Shown: piece after piece, positions 1 through 10,397 of the stretch
Position numbering within the stretch: position 1 is the stretch's first letter
Layout: every line of letters begins with the position of its first letter
The notes under the pieces: generated by a model
Seen by the model: the letters and a program-made list of their open reading frames with translations, nothing else
What the model was told of the DNA's origin: nothing
The model's database searches: none
NCBI GenBank assembly: GCA_013350335.1
Contig: CM023542.1
Span: 7,798,025-7,862,024, forward strand
From: Chimonanthus salicifolius
Taxonomy: Eukaryota > Streptophyta > Magnoliopsida > Laurales > Calycanthaceae
DNA length: 64,000 bases
Reading direction: 5' to 3'
Translations under genes and position numbers: made by a program

Positions 1-536
1 GAACCTTGATTGAGGAGAGGGAGTTACACAAGGATTAACCTTGGGCTGTTTTTGGTCAAGCAAAGGATTTTCATTTTTACTCTCTCTATCTCTCTATCTC
101 TCATGGACGTCCTCTATCTTTCTAAACCAAGAGCAGCAGCTGGTTGTTCATTTCAATTAGTTTTTGGGTAATCCTTTCATCAAGACAAAAATCAGCAAAA
201 GGGTTTTGGCAACAAGGTTAGCAATTTCATTCAAGACCAAAGTTCCCTTTCTCTCTCTCTCACTCTCTTAAGTCCTTGTCACCTGGCTGAATTATCTCAA
301 GGAGCTTACATCAAGATCAGTCTCAGCCCAAAGAACAGTAAGAGAGAAGGAGAGGTCAAGGAGATAAAGGGTCAAAGAAGGAGTCAAAAGAACCGAAGGA
401 GACGCGGTATTAGTAAGTGCATTTTGAACCCTTGTTTAATAGATTGGTTAAGAAAATGAGATTTGGCCATTGTATGGCCAGATCCATCAATGGTTTAGAC
501 CTAGAATTATGATGTTAAAATAATAAAATATGGACC

Positions 537-1742
537 ATAGGGTTCGGCCCCATTGGATGGCCGAACCCCATGGAAAAACTTGGTGGATTCTATGGTATTT
601 GAAAGTCAAAATCCATATTTTGGAGTGAGGATTTTAAAAGATTTTTATATGGAATTAAGCTTACTGTTTTGGAGTAGATATGACATGACTGAACCATATT
701 TATCTTATGTTAATTTGCTGATTAATTTCATAGATAAATATGGGTGGATTTTCATTAAGAGAACCATAGGGTTCGGCCATGTGTATGGCCGAACCCCATG
801 GACTGTTTTTAGATGATTTTAAGTGTGTGTTTTAAAAAGGTTAAAACATAAATAAGGAAGTTTGTTTTGGACATAGATGAATGATTAAGAAATTCAAAAC
901 CAAAGGTCATAGGGTTCGGCCACCATGGAGGGCCGAACCCCATGCAAATAATGGTATGGTTTTGATGTATTTGAAACGTATAAACCATGAAGTTGGTGGA
1001 CTGTTTTGGGTTATTATTTAAGATTCAAATACATGTTTTGGAAAGGGTTAAAAACATGGATCTGTATGACAAAGGACTGAAGTTAGCATGGTTTAAAACA
1101 GTGGTTCAAAACTGATGAAATGGACCATTTGGATCGGCCATTTTGGATGGCCGAATTCCATGAAATAATATGGTCATTTGGGACAAGTAGATGAACTGAT
1201 TTAGATGGTGTTTAAGAGGTATAATGGCAGCAATATTATATTGTATGTTTTAATAACACCAAAAACATGTTTTAGAAGAACAAAACATGGACATAGGGTT
1301 CGGCCACCTTGGATGGCCGAACCCCATGTAAGTATTTGGTTGTTTGGTTTGGCTTTCAAAAAGATGGAAATCACATCAATTATGGATTTAGTATAAAGGT
1401 GATGATGGAAAATAGGATTAAAATCTTTAGGGTGAGGCTCGGCCATGTTATGTGGCCGAACCCCACCAATTGTCATGTGATGGACTTTGTTGACTAAGGA
1501 AAAATTAGGCAAAGGATAGTATAATGGCATTATTGTAAATAAGGATGAAAAGATGAAATGATCAAAAGAATGGACTTATGAGCCAAAACCTAAGGTGGTA
1601 AGATTCGGCCATGTAGTATGGCCGAACCCTACCAAGTGTCATTTGAAAAGTTTGGGATACTTAGATGGTATTAAGTAAATAAAAGATTTATCAAAGTTTA
1701 AAATGGGTGAGGTTCGGCCATGGGGTATGGCCGAACCCCACA
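537..1742. repeat. Cluster of eight short TTCGGCCA/TGGCCGAA hairpins
   Basis: Eight quasi-palindromes occur near 540, 768, 911, 1134, 1295, 1431, 1603 and 1709. Each is a GGGTTCGGCC-type arm, a loop of about 5-10 bases, and a GGCCGAACCC-type arm. Several are extended by CATAGG before and CCATG after. Spacing is irregular (about 105-230 bases), and the AT-rich sequence between them is not repeated in step. This is therefore dispersed amplification of a hairpin motif rather than a tandem array. Confidence 0.85.
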
Positions 1743-2038
1743 AAGTGGATTTTTGGGATTTAAATCAAATTAGAATCATATGGTCAAATGATTAACTTGC
1801 TGCCATGTACATAGGGTATTCGGATTTCTAGAACGGTGTACAAAGTCGTGATCGAAAGACAGTCCAAAGGAAGGGTCGAACAAAGTAAACTATTGTAGGT
1901 TTTCTACCTTGTTGTAACCACATAATTTATTTGCTGTTTTATGTTTATTTGAATAAGTTATTCGAATCAAATGTTATATTTACAAATGGCATGTTTTCAT
2001 AGACATCTCATGCATAGCATGGGATGATAGGGAAGTAA

Positions 2039-2192
2039 CCGGAGGCCACACTCCGTCGGGGCGTCCGAAAGACCACTGTGGGGTACCCTGATGATGAGAA
2101 TCCCATCAGGAGGAATCCGGAGGCCACACTCCGTCGGGGCGTCCGAAAGACCACTGTGGGTTACCTTGACGATGAGAATCCCGTCAAGTGAT
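2039..2192. repeat. Tandem duplication, 78-bp unit, two copies
   Basis: A unit beginning CCGGAGGCCACACTCCGTCG starts at 2039 and again at 2117. Both copies contain CGTCCGAAAGACCACTGTGG and a following GATGAGAATCCC. The two differ at a few bases. Confidence 0.85.
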
Positions 2193-2807
2193 GGCTGTGT
2201 TGAATGGTGATGGGTGGGACTCATTACATGTTCATTTCATACATAGCATGTTTTTATGGAATTTTGTCACACATGTGTTATTATTATATTATTTGCATGT
2301 TTTTGACTAACCATGTGGTAGCCCTATTCGGAAACACTACTGGGCGCGTTGATCTAACGCCCTATCTATATCTTTAGTGGATGATGCAGGGAAAGGAAAG
2401 AACGTGGTTGGAGAAGAGGACCAAGTACGAAAACTTGGGCGATTTGAATGATTGCAATGGACTATGAATGGATTATTTATGGACTTGTTAGTTGATTTAT
2501 TTGGAACAATGTAATTTGTTAAATTAGATGTTGGCATGTAATAAGTAGTTAAGTAGTTGCTATGGTTGGATTTATTTGAATGGTTTGGAATGAATAGTAG
2601 ACTAAGGTTATATAATAATTTTGGAAAATAAATAAGGTACTTTGCTATCTAAAAATGGAAATTGGATTAATCATAGGTTCTATTATAACCTCAGTTAGAT
2701 CTAGACTAAGTTAATTCCGCTAGATAAATATGTACCATGTGCGGATCAGTTTTATGGACTTAGTTCATACGCACATGGGCTTGGCCAGTTAAGGGTCGGA
2801 TTTAGAT

Positions 2808-3143
2808 GTGGGACCGTTTTCAATTATCAGAAGGATGGGAGATGTAGCCTATCAGTTGGCACTTCCTTCGCAATTGGCGTCTCTACATGATGTGTTCCAT
2901 GTGTCGATGCTGAGGAAGTACAACCCTGATCCGACTCATGTTTTGGATGTGCAAGATATAGATGTGCAAAGCGACGTCACTTATGTCGAGAAGCCGGTCA
3001 GAATATTGGAGAGTGAGCAAAGGGTGTTGCGTAACCGAACGATTCAGTTCGTCAAGGTGGTATGGGATCGACAGGGTGTTGAGGAAGCCACTTGGGAATT
3101 GGAATCGGAGATGAGAACATCTCACCCTGAATTGTTTGTATAA
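2808..3143 (+). pseudogene. Ty3 retrotransposon integrase C-terminal fragment
   Basis: An open frame of about 111 codons matches the end of Ty3 polyproteins. It begins at a GPF-x-I-x-R-x-G-x-VAYQL motif, followed by HDVFHVSMLRKY, and ends with a chromo-like segment (VRILE... VKVVWDRQGVEEATWE) that stops at 3143. The same region of the complete minus-strand element at 10.4-10.7 kb aligns easily but is clearly a different family. All upstream domains (gag, protease, RT, RNase H, integrase core) are missing, so the fragment is dead. The GTG at 2808 is only the breakpoint, not a start codon. Confidence 0.85.
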
Positions 3144-3159
3144 TTTACTTTGAAATCCT

Positions 3160-3262
3160 ACTTCGTTCGATTTTCGGGACGAAAATTATAAAAAGAGTAT
3201 TGTATTGTAACACCTTGGAATTTCAAAGTTATATGAAAATATTCATATTTACGGAATTGCCA
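3160..3262 (+). mobile_element. Polypurine region and first bases of the 3' LTR, truncated
   Basis: Just after the integrase stop comes TTTCGGGACGAAAATTATA, the usual sequence between pol and the 3' LTR in this group of elements. Then TGTAACACC at 3206 looks like an LTR start. The LTR is cut after about 57 bases, where an unrelated LTR (3263-5942) begins. Confidence 0.6.
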
Positions 3263-5942
3263 TTGTAAGTACATCTCTGGCTCTTAAACTTAGCCGATAC
3301 TGACACCCTCAAGTCAGCAACTGACGACAGCATGGTCCGCCCATGGTCCAGTAGACATAAACCATCTCTCATATGGCCGATATTGATTCAATAGCCCAGG
3401 TACGTGGAAGCAGTCTTATATACACATACGGTCAACACCGTAATATCAAATCATCATAGCACTCTTACCATAGTGCATCATTTATAGGCACATGGGTGGG
3501 TTCATCAAAACCAAAACCCCTCATTGCTCAATATAACACCTGTTTACAAAATCTGCAGAGTTAAGTTCCCTCACCGTGATCGTGTGGTTTTGCTGTCTCT
3601 ATTCAAACAACATACAAGTGCTCAATCAATATACATAACAAATATGTACATATACGTAGCATTTGGAAATCATATATTTTCCCACAAAATATCAGAGGTA
3701 TATGGAAATGGGTCTCCTACTTGGTTTCTATCATTTTTAAATCATCCACAAGATAATAATATAATAAACATAAGGGGCTCAGTCCAAACTCATATTGTCT
3801 TCTGGGCATTGACCAGATTGACTTATTGAGTAAGGTCTAGATCCTCGGGTCACTTCTCGGTTGTCTTCTGGATAGGACCAGATCTGACATTTTGAGTAGG
3901 CCTCGAGGTCACTCAGTACCCGACTATAGTGTCGTCCTGAAAGTGAATCACTCAGTTCCCGACTAGTGTCGGACTGAAAGCGTATACAATAGTATTTACA
4001 CTATAAATAATAAGAGGAAAAAGGGGTTAGTACAATTTTAATTAACAAGGGGGTATAAATCATAACAATTAATCAAACACACTAAATAGTCATCAATATT
4101 AGACAAAAACAATATTCCAACAATATTTTATCATTTTCAAAATGGCTCCCTCGGAACATCACCTCGGAACAGGGTGCAGTGGCTTTGGATCATCCGAACC
4201 ACTCTAAACTGAGTCACTGGCCTCGGAACTTGGGGCCTGACTTCGGATCGTCCGAAGACTGGGTCTGGACCGTCCGAAGTCCATCCGAAACAGAAAAACA
4301 GAAAACAGAAGTCTCGGTGGGTTTATAAGTCTGGGAACGTCCGAAGACTGGGTTCGGACCTTCCGAAGAGGTTCGGACCTTCCGGGCTGGCTTGGTCCTT
4401 CCGAGCTGGCTCGGTCCTTCCGAAAGGGGCCTGGCTCGCCTTGGGCGGACTGGGCTTCGGGTTGAAGCTCGGAACGTCCGAGGGTCTCGGACCGTCCGAA
4501 GATCGGCTCTCGGACCTTCCGAGAGTCGTCTTGTCCAACTGTCTGCAACAGTAGACAGTCACGGCGGAAACAGAGTCAAATGCGAATCTAGAAAGGGAGG
4601 GCTTCCTGGATTCGGTTTTCACATCCGTCTGGTCTGATGGACTCCTCTGGGAGTCCTCTTTCCATAGGGAGAGGTTTGGAGCTCAAAAGCTCACTGGGTC
4701 ATCTGATTTTAAGGTTAAATCCTCACGGGTACATAAAACTCATGGTTTTCCTTAAAACTTTAAACTTGTTTTTCTCAATCAAAACAGAGTCAAAATTCAA
4801 TTTTCTTGATTCAAAACCAGTTAGAATTCAAAGAGGAATACAATGGATACCTTAGTTTTGGTTCCTGGTTTGAAATTCGGATTTTTGAAATTCTTTCCTT
4901 AAGCTTACTGTTACTGGAAAAACAGCAGCTTAACAGGGTCGGCCGGTCGGAATTTAAACAGAGAAGTAGGAGAGTAGAGAGAAGAGAAGAAATGCAGGAT
5001 TCTATTGGGAGTTTCAAACCGACGAAAGAGGCTTGAATTTATAGGATTTTCATGGCAGGAGAGATGCCGGAAAAACGCTGCACAAGCAGCGGTGATGGGA
5101 TGGAACAATGGCGATCATCATTCTCCGGTAAGGAAGGCCGGAAAACTTGCTGGTCGATGGGACTGAACGACGTGAGCTCAATGATGACCGGAAATCCGGC
5201 CGAACAGCAAAGCATGCGCCTACATGGCGTGTGCAGGAAAATCTCCACTGTTGCAGATCAGTCCCTCAAATAAAACCAAATTGCAGATAAGTCCTCATTT
5301 AAGAAAATTTGATTTTTAAAACTAAAAGCAATAATTTAAAATCTCAAAAACTTGATCCAACCTTACAGATGGGTTGGATTTTGAAAACCTTGGTCACCAT
5401 AAAATTTTCAGATTTTATCTCTCAATAAGAACCCTTGATTTAAACAAAAATCACATTTTACCCATAATTACTTAATTAGACAAATGTAAAAATAACTATT
5501 TTATAAACCTCATTTTCAAGTGAAATGAAATATCTAGATCATTCTTAAAATAGTCTAACACCCAATATTATTTTCAAAATTTATCTCTTTCCCGAAATTA
5601 TTTAAAATAATTAAAACTCTCTTTCGGGGTTCCGACGGGCGATATTTAAATATCATTTTCTGAAAGTTAAATCATTTTGAAACAATAAGTGCAAATCCTT
5701 CATTAAGGAGAGTGTTATCCACCAATAATAATCACTAAATCACACAATCTACAGAAATATGCACAACAAGTGGTAAATTACCAAAATACCCCTCCAGCTA
5801 AACGGGCTGGATCTCTAAGCTCACGAGCTCGGATTGGGCCTCGCTTGGGCTTTCCTCAAAGGCCTGACTGAAAACCTCGAGATCAACTGGTTAAACATGA
5901 TTAACGAGGTAAAACACACCTAATATGGGGTAGTGTATTACA
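3263..5942 (-). mobile_element. Truncated LTR related to the complete Ty3 element's LTRs
   Basis: From about 3265 the sequence follows the LTR copies near 6652 and 15766 (for example TAGCCGATACTGACACCCTC). It continues to the same terminus, GTATTACA at 5942. The first roughly 700 bases of the LTR (the TGTCACGCC side) are missing. Between about 4050 and 4620 it differs from the two complete LTRs and carries the CCGAA-rich cluster described separately. CCATT occurs just before the break (3260-3264) and just after the terminus (5943-5947). It could be a target duplication, but it overlaps sequence that is partly homologous, so I do not rely on it. The 18 bases at 5943-5960 are LINE coding sequence. 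Confidence 0.8.
4185..4540. repeat. Cluster of TCGGACnnTCCGA palindromes
   Basis: More than ten copies of CTTCGGACCNTCCGAAG-like words are packed into about 350 bases, for example near 4230, 4335, 4360, 4470 and 4495. The block is GC-rich inside an AT-rich LTR. The two complete LTRs have an unrelated AT-rich block at the corresponding place. Confidence 0.8.
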
Positions 5943-8241
5943 CCATTGAAAGAGTCTTTCTGTCACGCCCCGACCCGACCGGTGGGCCCGGAATGCGACT
6001 GATTTTTTTTTTTTTTTAAAGGTAAGTAAACTAAACCACAAGCACTCTTACTAGGCCAGATCAACAGTTAGGCCCAGCGGTTACACATCAGCCCGTTAAG
6101 TGGACTCAAACATGTACCATATGCCTGCCCCAAAGACAAAGCAAAAACAACACAACAATAACATCCACTCATAATATGATCAAACAGATACCAACATTGA
6201 TTAATCAATCATAACATTGTCTCAAATGGCAACATAGCCGATTACAACATTTAAACATAAATTAAGTACCACATCCGGTACTTAATACAAAAATAACGGT
6301 TCCTAGAACCAACAGAAAGATCAGGGCATTCCTCTCCGAGGGAATCCCAAAACACTGCTTTAGCTCAAACGCCCTAAGCCTAAAAGAGAGGGTCCTCCTC
6401 CTCGGGTTCATCGCCTGAAAGGTGAGTGGTGTAAGCTAACTAGCCCAGTGAAGGATAATTAACAATGCACATTAAGCAAATAGTAAAACAGGTTAACAAC
6501 AGTTCAATATCACATGCTTGATAACAGTAAGCATAATCTTAAATCAGATAATAACATCATCAACTATCAATCACTGCCATTATCCACCGTAACGCCTGCC
6601 GACTACACTGAGACTAGTATTAAGTCCCGACACGGTCAAAATACATCCTTGCAAGTACATCTCCGGCTCTTAAACTTAGCCGATACTGACACCCTCAAGT
6701 CAGCAACTGACGACAACATGGTCCGCCCATGGTCCAGTAGACATAAACCATCTCTCATATGGCCGATATTGGTTCAATAGCCCAGGTACGTGGAAGCAGT
6801 CTTACATAGACATACGGTCAACACCGTAATATCAAATCATCACAGCACTCTTACCATAGTGCATCATGTATAGGCACATGAGTGTGTTCATCAAAACCGA
6901 AATCACTCATTGCTCAAAATAACACCTGTTTACAAAATCTGCAGAGTTAAGTTCCCTCACCGTGATCGTGTGGTTTCGCGGTCTCTGTCAAACAACATAC
7001 AAGTGCACAATCAATATACATATCAGATACGTACATATACGTAGTATTTGGAAATTACACGTTTTCCCACAAAATATCAAGGGTTCGGGACTCGATTTTT
7101 ACATCTGACCGGTCCGATGGATTCCTCCGGGAGTCCTCTTTCCACATGAAGAGGTTTGGAGCTTTGAAACTCAGTGAGTCATCCGATCTTAACACCGGAA
7201 GCTCACTGATACGAGGAACCCTAAAATTTTCCCTAAATCTTTGAAATCGATTTTCTCACTGAAATCAGAGCCAAATTCAAAATTTTTTTATTCAAAACTG
7301 ATTGAAATTGAAAGGGGAATGCAATGGTTACCTTGGATTGAGTTTCTGGGCTGAAATCCGGATTTTTGAAAAATAATTTCCTCTAAGCAACAGTAACTGA
7401 AAAAAAAAAACAGAGGCACGGGTTCTTGGCTGAAACACAAAGCAGAGAGGGAGAAGAGAAAAAAATCAGTGGGAGTTTAAAACCGAAGATTGAACCGGTT
7501 TTTATAGGATTTTCGGCCGAAAAATCTGGGATGTGACGCGACGACGGATCGCAGGAAATCCGGCCGAGCAGCAGCACGCCTGCACACCCGCTGATGGTGC
7601 TACAGTAACTGTGTTTTTGCTTTTTGCAAATCAGCCCTCCATATTTTCCATTTTTGCAAAAAGGGCCTCATTTTAATAAAAACTGGATTTTTAACTAAAA
7701 AAATAATTTTAAAAGCTCAAAAATTTAATCCAACCTTATAGATAGGTTGGGTTTTAAAAATCTTAATCACTATAAAAATTTCAGATTTTATCTCTTATTA
7801 AAAATCATTTATTTAAATAAAATTAATAAATTTACACTATTTACTTAAATAAAGAATTGTTAAAATAAACAATTTAGAAACATCATTTTGAGATGAAATG
7901 AAATATCTAGACCATTCTTAAAATGGTCTACCATAAAATACAAATTTCAAATTTTATTTCATTTTCAAAACCCTTTAAAATAATTAATACTCCCTTTCGG
8001 GGTTTTGACGGGCGATATTTAAATATTATTTTCTGAAAATAATTTTATTTTAAAATCAGAAATGCAAATCCTTAATTAAGGAAAACATTATTCACCAATA
8101 ATATTCACAAAATTACACAATTTATAAAAATATACACAACAAGTGGTAAATTACCAAAATGCCCCTCCAGCTCGACGAGCTAAATCACTGAGTTTTCGGG
8201 CTCAGATCGGGCCAAACTTGGGCTTTCCTCGAAGCCCTAAC

Positions 8242-10141
8242 CAGGGGTCAAAATATCGGCCGATACTGTGCGTATCGGCCGATATAATTCGGTTTTTCAA
8301 CCACCGAATTATATCGGCCGATACGTATAGTATCGGCCGTACAAAAAAAAATTCGGCCGATATGTCCGAATTTTTGACCGAATTATCGGTCAGCATATCG
8401 GCCGAATTTTAAAAATTCGGTTTTTTGTGTTTTTTTTTTTTTTAATTTTTTTTTTTTTCATAATAAATATCGGCCGAGATGACCGATATATCGGTCCAAA
8501 TCTCGGCCGAATCTGGGCCGAATCGGCCGTTTTTTCCCCCTGAAAACAGTAAATCTCGGGCCTGGGCCCAACTCAAGTTCGGCGATATTTTTCCGATATA
8601 TCGGACGATATCTCATGTCCGATATATCGGGCGAGATCTCGGACGAGATCTCACCTGTCAACCAATTTCTCCCCATCACATTTCTGTGTACAGCGGACTG
8701 CAGGATTCGGCTGGTCCGGCATGCCTGAATATTTTATTATTTTTTTTAAATCCAAAAAATCGAACCGGTCCAATTTTTTTCTATAAATACCATTCACCTA
8801 CATCTCAAATTTCACACCTTATTTTCAAATATAAAATCAGATTTTACTATTTATCTTTCAAAAAAATTGCACTCTTCATTACTTGATTTAATTAAGTTCT
8901 AAACGACCTGGATTTGTTTGAAACCGAACGATCCAGACCGTTCAAAGGTTTCTTCATTTACAGATCTACTGTTCTTGTAAGTTTTGTAATTTATTTCGAT
9001 TTATCTGTATTTTATTTTAATTTTTTTAGCCAAAAATAACATAAAAGAAGTTAAAAAATGCTTGAAGTTAAATAAGATATGTAGTAATAAAAGCTTTATA
9101 TAGGTATTATAATTTTTTTTCCATCTTAATGTATCTGTAGTTAGTTTTTGTGTACTTTGTTAGTTACTATTTTTTTTCATTTATTTATTCATTTTTGTTA
9201 ACTATTTCAACATAAAATAGCATAAATGAAAAAAAAAGTTAGAAAATGATAATACCTATAAAATAATAGATGAACATTTTTCATTTGCTCTTAGTTACTG
9301 TTACTAACATGTTAAAATTTACAGCAACATTTTTTACATTCACTTACTCCTTATTTTAATTATTTCATTATTATCTATGGACTATGATATATAAATGTTA
9401 GTAAATGGTAAAACCTATAAAATAATACATGAAATTTTTTTATTTGTTGTTATTTAATGTATACTAACTTCTTTTACAGGGATGAAATTTTTTCCTTTTA
9501 TTTTATTTCTTTTTGTAATTATTTCATTATTATCTATGGACTATGACATATAAATGTTAGAAAATGGTAAAACCTATAAAATAATACATGAAATTTTTTT
9601 ATTTGCTGTTATTTAATGTATACTAACTTCTTTTACAGGGATGAAATTTTTTCCTTTTATTTTCTTTATTTTTGTAATTATTTCATTATTATCTATGGTC
9701 TATGATATATAAATGTTAGAAAATGGTAAAACCTATAAAATAATACATGAAATTTTTTTATTTTCTGTTATATAATGTATACTAACTTCTTTTACAAGGA
9801 TGCAATTTTTTCCTTTTATTTTATTTCTTTTTGTAATTATTTCATTATTATCTATGGACTATGATATATAAATGTTAGAAAATGGTAAAACCTATAAAAT
9901 AATACAAGAACTTTTTTTATTTGCTGTTATTTAATGTATAATAACTTCTTTTAAAGGGATGCAATTTTTTCCTTTTATTTTATTTCTTTTTGTAATTTTC
10001 ACCATTTTATTACTATTTATATAATTTCCCACTATCGTAACTTCAAAAATATATTAGAAGATGTAAATGTCCGATATTTTATGAAAAAATTACATATTCA
10101 ATAAGCTCATAATTTTCTGCATTTGCTGTAATTTTTTTGGA

Positions 10142-10173
<32 letters not shown>

Positions 10174-10280
10174 ACGGGGAGGAGAGAGAAAAAGTTCGGC
10201 CGATATATCGGCCGAACCGATATATCGGCCGATATGAAAAATCGGCCGGGATAACGGCCCGGCCGATTTTTTTACCCCTG
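8242..10280. mobile_element. hAT-like non-autonomous element (copy A of the CGGCCGATAT family), 2.0 kb
   Basis: The ends are CAGGGGTCAAAA and TTTTTTTACCCCTG, and a perfect 8-bp duplication GCCCTAAC flanks it (8234-8241, 10281-10288). The sister LTR has the unfilled site once (18248-18255), which proves insertion after the retrotransposon. A CAGGG terminus and 8-bp duplication are the hallmarks of the hAT superfamily. Dense ATATCGGCCGATA palindromes lie at 8255-8400, 8468-8660 and 10196-10265. A 159-bp tandem array fills 9360-9996. I see no transposase, so it depends on another element. The short open frames here only follow the palindromes. Confidence 0.9.
9360..9996. repeat. Tandem array, 159-bp unit, four copies
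   Basis: The landmark TATTTCATTATTATCTATGG starts at 9361, 9520, 9679 and 9838, an exact 159-bp step. Units differ by few substitutions. The array is strongly AT-rich and sits in the middle of the hAT-like element. Confidence 0.95.
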
Positions 10281-10362
10281 GCCCTAACTAAAAACCTCAA
10301 GATCAACTGGTTAAACATGATTAACGAGCTAAAACTCGCCTAATCTGGGGCAGGGTATTACA

Positions 10363-10374
10363 TCCTACCCTCCT
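10363..10374 (-). other. Polypurine tract of the Ty3 element
   Basis: On the minus strand AGGAGGGTAGGA directly precedes the LTR start TGTAATACC. Upstream of it lies TTTCGGGACGAAATTTTC, just after the integrase stop. This is the usual second-strand primer site. Confidence 0.85.
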
Positions 10375-10397
10375 AAAAGAAAATTTCGTCCCGAAAT

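Larger units (their letters stand above)
1..2807 (+). mobile_element. LTR-like region of a truncated plus-strand Ty3 element
   Basis: There is no coding region here. The stretch has the look of the long LTR or leader of a chromovirus-type Ty3 element: pyrimidine tracts at 80-120 and 250-270, a run of short hairpins (537-1742) and a tandem duplication (2039-2190). It runs directly into the C-terminal part of a Ty3 integrase at 2808, so the rest of gag-pol has been deleted. The left end lies outside the window and I found no TG terminus. That it belongs to the same element as the integrase fragment is inferred from position and strand. Confidence 0.45.
5961..10362 (-). repeat. 3' LTR of the complete Ty3 element (with insertion and deletion)
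   Basis: It is 4402 bp long against 3256 bp for its partner. The difference has two causes. A 2039-bp hAT-like element plus its 8-bp duplication was gained at 8242-10288. A 900-bp stretch (16201-17100 of the partner) was lost at 7086/7087, where the partner's two edges share TTC. Correcting for both gives 3255 bp, so the LTRs are otherwise collinear and differ at few positions. Confidence 0.95.

Noticed and set aside
4204..4637. Overlapping open frames on both strands in a GC-rich LTR block
   Set aside because: They follow from the repeated TCGGACnnTCCGA words, which are short of stops in all frames. The encoded peptides are simple Ser/Pro/Arg repeats with no domain.
3260..5947. CCATT on both sides of the truncated LTR as a target duplication
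   Set aside because: The left copy lies in sequence that partly aligns with the LTR itself, and the left flank is not LINE sequence like the right flank. A chimera or deletion explains it better.
6514..6780. An 88-codon frame repeated at 15628-15894
   Set aside because: It repeats only because both lie at the same place in the two LTRs. It is on the strand opposite to the element and has no similarity to a known protein.
8143..8886. Open frames on both strands over the MITE palindromes
   Set aside because: The frames mirror each other because ATATCGGCCGATAT reads the same on both strands. There is no codon structure.
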